From Thiotrichales bacterium (GTDB lineage: Bacteria; Pseudomonadota; Gammaproteobacteria; JAAZVR01): a DNA stretch of 13,272 nt. The translations under genes were made by a program, and so were the position numbers. The DNA lies in the NCBI GenBank assembly GCA_018623305.1, contig JAAZVR010000019.1, positions 1 to 13,272 on the forward strand, read 5' to 3'. Each line of letters opens with the position of its first letter. Position 1 is the stretch's first letter. Below are positions 6,871 to 12,712 of this stretch, piece after piece. Under the pieces are notes generated by a model. That model saw only the letters and a list, made by a program, of their open reading frames with translations. It ran no database searches and had not been told where the DNA came from.

Positions 6871-7818
6871 TTAGCTGCCAGGCACAAACCGTTTACCATC
6901 TCCCTGTATATACTCTAAAAATTTGCGGGCCACCACAGATAGCTCTTTACCTTTAGGGTAAACAATATTCCATTGTTTCTGAATTGGGAAGCCCTCGACA
7001 TCCAATTCGACAATAGGACCATTAGCAGGATCAAGGTACAAGGAATTCTTAGACACACAGGCAACCCCTAAATCACCTACGACACAGTGTCGAATCGATT
7101 CATTGGAATCCATAGTTAATCTATGATTTACCTTCAGACCATGTTCATCAAACAATGATTGAACGGCTGAGCGGATGCCGGACCCTTCTTCTCGTAAAAT
7201 AAAGGGCTCTTTAGCCAATCTTTTAAGCGTAACTGTTTGACCAACGAGCGGATTGTTTCGATGTGCAATAATCACCAATGGATTAGGCGCAAATGGAATC
7301 ACTTCTAAATCCAAATCATTCGGTGGAATCTGACCCAAAATGTACATATCATCGAGGTTACTCTGCATTCGACGAATCAGGTTTTCTCGGTTTGAAACGT
7401 CCAATTGAAGCTCGGTATTTTTATGCTCCTTCATGAACTCACCAAGTGCAAGCGGTACAAAATACTTTGCCGTCGTCACTACAGACACTCGCAACCGACC
7501 TCTTTTAAGGCCTTTGTAGTCATCAATGGCCATTTCAAGGTTTGCTAGGTTATTAATGATTTCTCGACAGGTAGAAGCGACTTTTTCACCCACTTCAGTG
7601 AGGTAAATATTGCGTCCTAACTGCTCATAAAGAGGCATACCAATCGCTTCAACAAAACTTTTAACCTGTGCTGAAACAGTCGGTTGAGTGAGATATAACT
7701 CTTCTGCGGCACGTGTAAAACTAAGACGACGTGAAACAGCTTCAAAAATTTGAATCTGTCTTAAAGTTGCGTGACGAATTAAAAATTGTGAACTAGGTTG
7801 CTCAAGTTCTTCAGACAT
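6871..7818 (-). CDS. cbbR: LysR-family regulator, CbbR/CmpR-like
   Basis: A 315-residue LysR-type regulator. The N-terminal winged helix-turn-helix spans about residues 16-75 and reads HATLRQIQIFEAVSRRLSFT followed by the recognition helix QPTVSAQVKSFVEA (45-58) and LYEQLGRNIYLTEVG. This is the pattern of CbbR-type regulators of Calvin-cycle and carbon-uptake genes. The effector-binding domain covers about residues 100-300 and contains FILREEGSGIRSAVQSLF, also typical of the group. CbbR proteins respond to metabolites such as RuBP or NADPH and act as tetramers on T-N11-A sites. CbbR is often divergent from its target operon, but here the gene is the last member of the minus-strand cluster, 74 bases after csoS1D. 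CGGAGA before the ATG is the ribosome binding site. The group is well supported; its target genes are inferred from location. Confidence 0.85.
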   Translation of the reverse strand: MSEELEQPSSQFLIRHATLRQIQIFEAVSRRLSFTRAAEELYLTQPTVSAQVKSFVEAIGMPLYEQLGRNIYLTEVGEKVASTCREIINNLANLEMAIDDYKGLKRGRLRVSVVTTAKYFVPLALGEFMKEHKNTELQLDVSNRENLIRRMQSNLDDMYILGQIPPNDLDLEVIPFAPNPLVIIAHRNNPLVGQTVTLKRLAKEPFILREEGSGIRSAVQSLFDEHGLKVNHRLTMDSNESIRHCVVGDLGVACVSKNSLYLDPANGPIVELDVEGFPIQKQWNIVYPKGKELSVVARKFLEYIQGDGKRFVPGS

Positions 7819-7842
7819 AGAGCGGTCTCCGTAGCAATGTTT

Positions 7843-7877
7843 CTATACACTATAGTCTATAGATAACATTGAAACAA
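7843..7877 (-). promoter_or_regulatory. LysR-gene promoter overlapped by three 7-base repeats
   Basis: On the minus strand TTGTTT (-35, 7872-7877) and TATAGT (-10, 7849-7854, 5 of 6) are 17 bases apart, 31 bases before the regulator start codon. The same stretch, read on the plus strand, holds three tandem heptads, CTATACA CTATAGT CTATAGA, at 7843-7863. They cover the -10 and part of the spacer. Because CTATAG is itself a palindrome, the last two also form an inverted repeat. This is a good place for self-repression by the LysR protein, though that is inference. Confidence 0.45.
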
Positions 7878-7892
7878 GAGAGCTCTAGAGAC

Positions 7893-8513
7893 TTATACTT
7901 TTGGAGTACGAATATTTTTCAATGCCGCTTGAGCAGCACGTGCCGCCTCTTCAACATCCGCTTCCTTGCCGGACATCAAAAGACGACCAAAAGCACCTAC
8001 AGCTCGTGCTTCAATCAACGTGACATTCGCTGCTTTTTCAGCCTCATTGGCAGCATAAATGATGTAACCGGCAGGCTCTACTTCCATGATAAGCATAGAT
8101 TGACCAGGCAACATCATTGAACCACGACGGTTATCACGGTTAATCAACGTGGCGTGGTCCGGAGTGACTCGACGGATGATTTCATGCCACATCATTTGAC
8201 ATGGCTCTTTCTCAGTATCTACGTTTTGAAGATGCTGAAGTACATGTTGACCGGACTCTATAACATCAGACTGATTTCTAGAATGAATTACCATGGCACC
8301 GTAAGCTCGTTCAACGATCATCTGACCAAGACGAACATTAGCTGCTTTCAATGCAATATCTGACAAACGATGAATGGCCATGCCAGGAGCAACCTCAATC
8401 CACAAACATGAATCACCTTCGACAGGCAAAAAACCCATCGATGCCGTACCCATGTATGCTGCAAGCTGTGGCTGCAACGAATCAATAAAGACATACGTCC
8501 TTAATTCAATCAT
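7893..8513 (-). CDS. csoS1D: CsoS1D-like tandem-BMC carboxysome shell protein
   Basis: A 206-residue protein with two bacterial-microcompartment domains. The first covers about residues 1-100 and contains IVERAYGAMVIHS (66-78). The second covers about 105-206 and contains LIMEVEPAGYIIYAANEAEK and EARAVGAFGRLLMSG (168-182). Such proteins form pseudohexameric trimers, sometimes stacked face to face, with a large central pore that opens and closes. The Glu68-Arg69 pair fits the gating Glu-Arg pair known from Prochlorococcus CsoS1D. The protein is shorter than the cyanobacterial form because it lacks the N-terminal extension of about 50 residues. The ATG abuts the HAM1 stop codon directly, with GGAG in the end of that gene, so translation is coupled. 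It probably lets larger metabolites such as RuBP cross the alpha-carboxysome shell. Confidence 0.88.
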   Translation of the reverse strand: MIELRTYVFIDSLQPQLAAYMGTASMGFLPVEGDSCLWIEVAPGMAIHRLSDIALKAANVRLGQMIVERAYGAMVIHSRNQSDVIESGQHVLQHLQNVDTEKEPCQMMWHEIIRRVTPDHATLINRDNRRGSMMLPGQSMLIMEVEPAGYIIYAANEAEKAANVTLIEARAVGAFGRLLMSGKEADVEEAARAAQAALKNIRTPKV

Positions 8514-9131
8514 TTAAAAACTCCATTCATCGAGTTGAGACAAAACAGCATTTAATGCTTTTGTGCGATGACTCACTTCTAGTTTAGTTTCGAGCGAAAT
8601 CTCTGATCCCGCTTTGACATAGTCATGAAACCACATAATAGGATCATAACCAATGCCGTAATCTGTTCTTTTTTCCGTTAGGATTTCGCCATTCCAATAC
8701 CCCATACCAATCAAAGGAGTTGGGTCTTCAGCATGACGAACAAACACCATTGCGCAAACATATCATGCCTGTCGTTCACTCCAAGGCAAGCCCTTCATTT
8801 CGTCGAGAACTTTGAGCAAGTTGTGCTCATCATCTACTGGCTTACCTGCACCGTCTTCAGCATAACGAGCTGATAGAACACCAGGTCGGCCACTCAAGGC
8901 TTTTACTTCCAAGCCTGAATCATCCGCAAGTGCAGGCAAACCTGTTTTCTCACTGGCAAAACGCGCTTTAATCAATGCATTTTCTAAAAAAGAGACACCA
9001 TCTTCGACAGCCTCGTCTTTAAAACAGCGTTTTTGAGGCATCGCATCAATCCCATATTGTTTTAATATAGGATCAATCTCCGCAATCTTATGAGGATTGC
9101 CTGTTGCTAAAACAATACGTTTTACATGCAT
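8514..9131 (-). pseudogene. RdgB/HAM1-family NTP pyrophosphatase gene interrupted by an in-frame TGA
   Basis: Read through, this is one frame of 205 codons with a single TGA at codon 123 (8765-8763). Codons 1-122 give the N-terminal half of an RdgB/HAM1 (XTP/dITP pyrophosphatase) protein: LATGNPHKIAE, SFLENALIKAR and the catalytic ADDSG (69-73). After the TGA the frame continues YVCAMVFVRHAEDPTPLI, then GIGYDP and SHR, the C-terminal substrate-binding motifs. Relatives such as E. coli RdgB read RQARF where this reads RQA-stop-Y, so a CGA-to-TGA change of a conserved Arg explains it. A second ATG at 8750, without a good ribosome binding site, could restart a 78-residue piece. The start overlaps the PII-like gene by 10 bases. 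HAM1 genes recur in alpha-carboxysome loci. Alternatives are recoding, a functional split protein or a sequencing error. Confidence 0.85.
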
Positions 9132-9430
9132 GAAAGAGAAATCATCTCAACATTGGAAACAAACACTGTTAAATGATGGCCTCGAGACAAATAATGCTTA
9201 CACACATCTTTAAGTGAATCCATTTGACCCTCTTCTAGAAGAAGCAAAATCAATACCTCGCTGTCACCATCCATTTGACCACTATGCCATCCTGAATCAC
9301 CTTCACCACGCGCATCAAACACTGTGTAATTGGCAATTCCTACCTTGTTTAATCGCTTAATGATTCGTGGCTCAAGACCTGAGTCTGCAATAATCTGAAC
9401 TTGTTTTGCTGTACAACCTTTAACACTCAT
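9122..9430 (-). CDS. PII-like signalling protein, SbtB/CPII type
   Basis: A 102-residue protein of the PII-like superfamily. It has the ferredoxin-like pattern and a T-loop region around residues 35-57 (VFDARGEGDSGWHSGQMDGD). The Tyr51 uridylylation context of GlnB/GlnK is absent, so this is not the nitrogen regulator. Its position 10 bases after the SbtA-like gene points to SbtB, the trimeric partner that binds and closes SbtA. Carboxysome-associated CPII proteins of this kind are reported to bind adenine nucleotides with bicarbonate. Cys6 and Cys101 are present, but the C-terminal paired-Cys motif of some cyanobacterial SbtB proteins is not. AAGGTGAG upstream of the ATG, overlapping the end of sbtA, is a good ribosome binding site. 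The 3' end overlaps the HAM1 start by 10 bases. Confidence 0.82.
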   Translation of the reverse strand: MSVKGCTAKQVQIIADSGLEPRIIKRLNKVGIANYTVFDARGEGDSGWHSGQMDGDSEVLILLLLEEGQMDSLKDVCKHYLSRGHHLTVFVSNVEMISLSCM

Positions 9431-9440
9431 ACACTCACCT

Positions 9441-10445
9441 TTATGCCACTAAACCTTGGTAGTAAATCGCCATATTATAGAACAATGGGATGCCAATCAC
9501 GACATTGAATGGAAAAGTTACACCCAAAGACAATGCCAAGTAATACGAAGGGTTTGCCTCAGGCACACCGTAACGCATGACCGGTGGAACCGCAATATAT
9601 GATGCAGACGCACTCAATATTGCAACAAGTAGAGCACCACCCGCTGTAAAGCCTAAGAATGACACAGCAACCACTACACCAATAGTGCCACCAATAATCG
9701 GCATAATGATACCGAATGCAATTAGGTATGCACCGCCACCTTTCTTAAATGCATCCAAGCGCTGTGCTCCAACAATACCCATTTCCAATAAGAATAAGCA
9801 AAGTACGCCCATAAAGATTTCTTTTGTAAACGGATACAACGTAGCCATATTTTCAGGAGGAACAACCGCACCAATAAACATAGCGCCAAGAAGTACCAAA
9901 ACAGAACCATTTGTGAAGGCTTCCTTCAACAAAGGCCCCCACTCTGTTTCAGGTGCCTGTTGAGTCTTCATTTCACCTGAAGCTTGTAAACGTTTACGGG
10001 CAAGCGCAGCTAAAACAAGACCAATGATAATGGCTGGTGACTCCATCATTACCATCATAATAATTGGGTATGTCTCAAACTCTATTTTTGAAGCTTCAAG
10101 AAAAGCGATCGCCGTTAAAAAAGTACCCGCACTCACGGATCCATAGTGTGCCGAAATCGCAGCAGCGTTCATTGAATCAATCTTATTACGGAATCTAAGT
10201 ATCCAGTAACCAATGATTGGAAGTACAAACCCAAGAACAATGGCCCAGAAAATAGACTGAACAGCAATTCCTAGATCAGCTTTACCTAATTCAGCTCCAC
10301 CCTTCAAACCGATAGCCATTAAAAGGTAAATTGAAATACCTTTAGACATGCCGTCAGGGAATTTAAGATCTGAATCAACGAACTTAGCAATTACGCCTAG
10401 AATAAAAAATAATATCGCAGGTATCAATAATGCATCTATGCCCAT
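9441..10445 (-). CDS. sbtA: SbtA-like sodium-dependent bicarbonate transporter
   Basis: A 334-residue integral membrane protein of the SbtA family (formerly DUF897). The first half contains the family stretch SKGISIYLLMAIGLKGGAEL, and the hydrophobic pattern suggests about ten membrane helices in two related halves. SbtA in cyanobacteria is a high-affinity Na+/HCO3- symporter in the plasma membrane. It also has ISAHYGSVSAGTF and a glycine/alanine-rich second half (ASASYIAVPPVMRYGVPEAN), both consistent with the family. A hydrophilic loop at about 152-170 separates the halves, where the PII-like partner may act. AGGAG lies 8 bases before the ATG. A hairpin separates the gene from sulP upstream, and the SbtB-like gene follows after 10 bases. 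Bicarbonate as substrate is inferred from family and from the carboxysome context. Confidence 0.9.
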   Translation of the reverse strand: MGIDALLIPAILFFILGVIAKFVDSDLKFPDGMSKGISIYLLMAIGLKGGAELGKADLGIAVQSIFWAIVLGFVLPIIGYWILRFRNKIDSMNAAAISAHYGSVSAGTFLTAIAFLEASKIEFETYPIIMMVMMESPAIIIGLVLAALARKRLQASGEMKTQQAPETEWGPLLKEAFTNGSVLVLLGAMFIGAVVPPENMATLYPFTKEIFMGVLCLFLLEMGIVGAQRLDAFKKGGGAYLIAFGIIMPIIGGTIGVVVAVSFLGFTAGGALLVAILSASASYIAVPPVMRYGVPEANPSYYLALSLGVTFPFNVVIGIPLFYNMAIYYQGLVA

Positions 10446-10529
10446 TTGATTGCTCCTGTGTAAATTTAATTTGACTTATGAATATAGTAAGACAGTCATC
10501 TACAAAAAAATAATTGAAGAAAACTGTCA

Positions 10530-10555
10530 AACCCATTGATCTTAATCAATGGGTT
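10530..10555 (-). terminator. Perfect 11-base stem-loop between sulP and sbtA
   Basis: AACCCATTGAT and ATCAATGGGTT form a perfect 11-base stem with a 4-base loop, 13 bases after the sulP stop codon. On the minus strand it is followed by TGACAGTTTTCTTC, a broken T-run, so it is probably a weak terminator or an RNA-stabilising 3' hairpin that lets some transcription reach sbtA. The rest of the 122-base gap holds TACTAT and TATATT as possible -10 elements but no clear -35. Confidence 0.6.
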
Positions 10556-10567
10556 GATCCAAAACCA

Positions 10568-11884
10568 TTAAGTGATATCGTCATCGTAATCTTTAAAACG
10601 CGTAAAGTATTGACGGACAATCGTTCCGGCTGGAAGGTTATCAATATGAGAGAAAATAACCGAATGAATAATGGCGTGAATGACTAGTGTAATAATAAGG
10701 CCTTCGAAGATACCCACTTTAAAGACTAAGACACCACACATTGTCGCAAGTAATAGCGCATAAGGTCCAAAATGTGCAACATGCAACAGACCCATCACCA
10801 TTCGAATACCCACGAACGTCATGATAATAGCCAAAGCGAAATATGGCAGGTTATCTAGGAAATGAACGTTAAATACAAAGAATGTAATCATCAAACCAAT
10901 AATCAAAACTGAGAATTTAGTATATGCACCTGCCAAACGGTTTGTTGAACTCTTAGCCAAGCCATCTAGGTTTGTCATTCCTCCGAAGAAACTAGAACCC
11001 ATGTTCGATGCCCAGATTGACAAAAGGCTATTGTTCGAGTTACATGGTCTTTTTAAAGGATCGATTTTTTCGATGGCGGCATTACTCATTACCTGCTCAA
11101 TAACATCGACAACAGCAAGCATCAAAGCAAAGAAGATTGCATAAACCCATAAGTAAACAGAGTCAAAATCTGGCGCAGGGAATCCAATCGTAAACTCGAC
11201 ATCCTCAACTTTCAGCATGTTTAGTTCAAAGAACTGGGCTGCAACAATACCAAAAATAATTAGAACAAAGTATGGCAAGGCAGGCTTAGTGTCCTGAAAT
11301 TTATTGAACAATACCAGGAATACGCCGGCTCCCACGATCGAAAGAATAAGGACAATTACCTGATCGCTAGATAGACCTGATTCTGCAGCAACCGCTCCCG
11401 CAGGTGCCATCCATAAGAATGGAAGAAACTTCAACGCAATTTTCAAACCGATGCCAGCCAATAATCCCTCTACGAGATAAGTTGGAACGGCCATAAGCAA
11501 ATAGCGTTGTAAATTAAATTTCCAAATTATTGCTTGAAATGATGCAGTCAAGAAGATGATGAATGCCATATTCTCGATGCCGAATGTTGCCACACCCATT
11601 GCCAAAATAGGCGCAAGACCAGCAGCTATCCCAGGAGCACCAATGAAATTACCTGGACGGAACCAAGCAAACAAGAAACCAATAAATGATGCAAATGCAA
11701 CAGTTGCAAGCCCTACTTGAATCGGGTAATCCGACATCATCGCAATACCAATAGAAAGTGGTATTGCCATCGTCGCTGTAATTACACCCGCTTGAATATC
11801 ACGAACTGCGTACTCAGAACGAAATGCTGCTGAGCCATGGTCCTTTACTTCATCATTACTTTGTGTCGTTGTATTTTCAGCCAT
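10568..11884 (-). CDS. SulP-family anion transporter lacking a STAS domain (likely bicarbonate)
   Basis: A 438-residue membrane protein of the SulP (SLC26-like) family. It starts with an acidic hydrophilic N-terminus of about 28 residues. The family pattern follows in GVITATMAIPLSIGIAMM and NFIGAPGIAAGLAPILAMG, with further helices up to about residue 415. The segment from about 283 to 312, with NSLLSIWASNMGSSFFGG, is conserved in the family. The protein ends 20-25 residues after the last helix, so the C-terminal STAS domain of BicA-type and most other SulP proteins is missing; there is no sign of a frameshift. STAS-less SulP genes beside carboxysome loci in sulfur-oxidising relatives have been linked to inorganic-carbon uptake. 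The ribosome binding site is weak (GAAAAAG). It follows mcdB after 174 bases with hairpins in between. Confidence 0.87.
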   Translation of the reverse strand: MAENTTTQSNDEVKDHGSAAFRSEYAVRDIQAGVITATMAIPLSIGIAMMSDYPIQVGLATVAFASFIGFLFAWFRPGNFIGAPGIAAGLAPILAMGVATFGIENMAFIIFLTASFQAIIWKFNLQRYLLMAVPTYLVEGLLAGIGLKIALKFLPFLWMAPAGAVAAESGLSSDQVIVLILSIVGAGVFLVLFNKFQDTKPALPYFVLIIFGIVAAQFFELNMLKVEDVEFTIGFPAPDFDSVYLWVYAIFFALMLAVVDVIEQVMSNAAIEKIDPLKRPCNSNNSLLSIWASNMGSSFFGGMTNLDGLAKSSTNRLAGAYTKFSVLIIGLMITFFVFNVHFLDNLPYFALAIIMTFVGIRMVMGLLHVAHFGPYALLLATMCGVLVFKVGIFEGLIITLVIHAIIHSVIFSHIDNLPAGTIVRQYFTRFKDYDDDIT

Positions 11885-11910
11885 ATCTTTTTCTATTTAA
11901 TAGCACTCTA

Positions 11911-11934
11911 AATCCTACTTAAGAAAGTGGGATT
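11911..11934 (-). promoter_or_regulatory. Stem-loop in the sulP leader
   Basis: AATCCTACTT and AAGTGGGATT (plus strand) form a 10-base stem with an AAGA loop, about 26 bases before the sulP start. In the sulP-sense RNA there is a single C-A mismatch. No T-run follows, so it is not a terminator. It could be an inverted-repeat operator or a leader structure affecting translation. A TATTAA at the gene-proximal side with TCTTAA 16 bases upstream is a very weak promoter candidate. Confidence 0.4.
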
Positions 11935-11965
11935 GAGTATGCCGCTTAAATCTCCAAATCTATAA

Positions 11966-11988
11966 CCAACAATTTTTGTCGGTTTTTT
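11966..11988 (+). terminator. Terminator-like hairpin facing the opposite strand
   Basis: CCAACA and TGTCGG (plus strand) pair around an ATTTT loop with one mismatch and run directly into six T's, at 11983-11988. In this orientation it would stop plus-strand transcription, although no plus-strand gene lies nearby. With the hairpin at 12005-12026 it could make a two-way transcription barrier between mcdB and sulP. Confidence 0.4.
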
Positions 11989-11996
11989 ATTAAGTC

Positions 11997-12026
11997 AAAA
12001 AATTGGGGGTCTCTTACGATTCCCCC
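11997..12026 (-). terminator. Probable terminator after the mcdB-like gene
   Basis: On the minus strand GGGGG and CCCCC (12022-12026 and 12005-12009) close a loop of 12 bases, with two further pairs possible, followed by AATTTTTT. It begins 34 bases after the stop codon of the mcdB-like gene. The stem is short but G/C only, so partial termination of the carboxysome transcript before sulP is plausible. Confidence 0.55.
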
Positions 12027-12059
12027 GCTAAACACTGAATAAAATTCTATATATGAAAA

Positions 12060-12437
12060 TTAATCAGGCCACACGCGACGACGCGCGAATGACGAAATCT
12101 TATCAGCGATGTGCTGAGTCGATTGTTGTTTAGTTGATGTCGAAGCTGGTGCTTTTTTTGCTGCCGGCTTGCGAACAGGCGCTTTTTTAGCTGTCGTCTT
12201 AGCAGGAGTCTTCTTAGCAGAACTAGCTGAAGTCGACGAACTGCGAGTTGCAGCTTTTGGAGCAACAGTTTTAGCTGGTGCCGGTTTAGCAGGCGCTTTT
12301 TTAACACCAGGTTTAGCTTTATCTGCAGGAAGCGTTGGTTTCGCTTTAGCTACAGGCTTTGCTGATGTTGTAGTTGCAGCTTTCACTGCAGCCGATACAG
12401 ATGTCGGACTTGAGTTATTACTGTCAGTAGTTGCCAT
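12060..12437 (-). CDS. Very basic, disordered McdB-like protein with histone-H1-like body
   Basis: A 125-residue protein made mostly of Ala, Lys, Pro, Ser and Thr. I count 21 Lys, 5 Arg, 4 Asp and no Glu, Cys or Tyr, giving a net charge of about +22. Residues 27-98 carry histone-H1-like KPAPAK/AAKKAPA runs and must be disordered. The end differs: residues 107-125 read TQHIADKISSFARRRVWPD, with the only Phe (117) and only Trp (123). McdB proteins, which spread alpha-carboxysomes over the nucleoid with the ParA-type McdA, are disordered and end in an invariant Trp needed for carboxysome binding; the position beside acRAF also fits. No ParA gene is present between acRAF and sulP, where one might be expected. 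AAGGG lies 6 bases before the ATG, 11 bases after the acRAF stop. The McdB assignment is by inference; a nucleoid-associated protein is the alternative. Confidence 0.7.
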   Translation of the reverse strand: MATTDSNNSSPTSVSAAVKAATTTSAKPVAKAKPTLPADKAKPGVKKAPAKPAPAKTVAPKAATRSSSTSASSAKKTPAKTTAKKAPVRKPAAKKAPASTSTKQQSTQHIADKISSFARRRVWPD

Positions 12438-12448
12438 ATTAGACCCTT

Positions 12449-12712
12449 TTAAGAAGAATGAGACATTTGATTAAAACATTCCTCGATATCATGAGCGAGT
12501 TGATGATCCAAATCAGATAGTTCACCACCATCTTGCGAATAAATAATAATAGACACATGGCTGCGACTAAAACTAATATTCGGGTGGTGATCTAACTTCT
12601 CGGTAACATCCGCAACGTCATCGAGAAAGTCTCGCATAACGTCGTAATCATCAAATTCAAAGCGAGCCTCTAAAGTGCCTGCTCTTTTTTTGACTTTCCA
12701 ACGTTCACTCAT
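12449..12712 (-). CDS. acRAF: pterin-dehydratase-like Rubisco assembly factor
   Basis: An 87-residue protein with the pterin-4a-carbinolamine dehydratase (PCD) fold. It contains EKLDHHPNISFS with His42-His43-Pro44, and SQDGGELSDLDHQLA further on. In active PCD enzymes a third His lies just before the DxGELT-type segment; here that position is Gln60, so two catalytic His remain and one is lost. This agrees with acRAF, the carboxysome-linked family member reported to assist Rubisco folding without pterin activity. The ATG at 12712 overlaps the stop of the bacterioferritin-like gene as ATGA, a coupled start, and gives the normal family length. The in-frame ATG at 12772 would add 20 unrelated residues inside the upstream gene and is rejected. 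It acts in the cytoplasm on the large Rubisco subunit or assembly intermediates. Confidence 0.88.
   Translation of the reverse strand: MSERWKVKKRAGTLEARFEFDDYDVMRDFLDDVADVTEKLDHHPNISFSRSHVSIIIYSQDGGELSDLDHQLAHDIEECFNQMSHSS

Noticed and set aside
7877..7892. AGAGCTCT/CTCTAGAG palindromes after csoS1D as a terminator
   Set aside because: The stems are short, overlap each other and have no following T-run; they are too weak to call.
8763..8765. Selenocysteine at the in-frame TGA of HAM1
   Set aside because: The aligned residue in relatives is Arg, not Cys, and the enzyme is not a redox protein; I also saw no obvious SECIS-type hairpin directly after the codon.
9577..9963. A 128-codon plus-strand open frame inside sbtA
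   Set aside because: It is a mirror of hydrophobic codons in a clear membrane protein gene, with no ribosome binding site or recognisable protein pattern.
12047..12474. Leu/Arg-rich and Ala/Val-rich open frames overlapping the mcdB-like gene in other frames and on the plus strand
   Set aside because: They are by-products of the repetitive Ala/Lys codons of the real gene and have no independent start signals.
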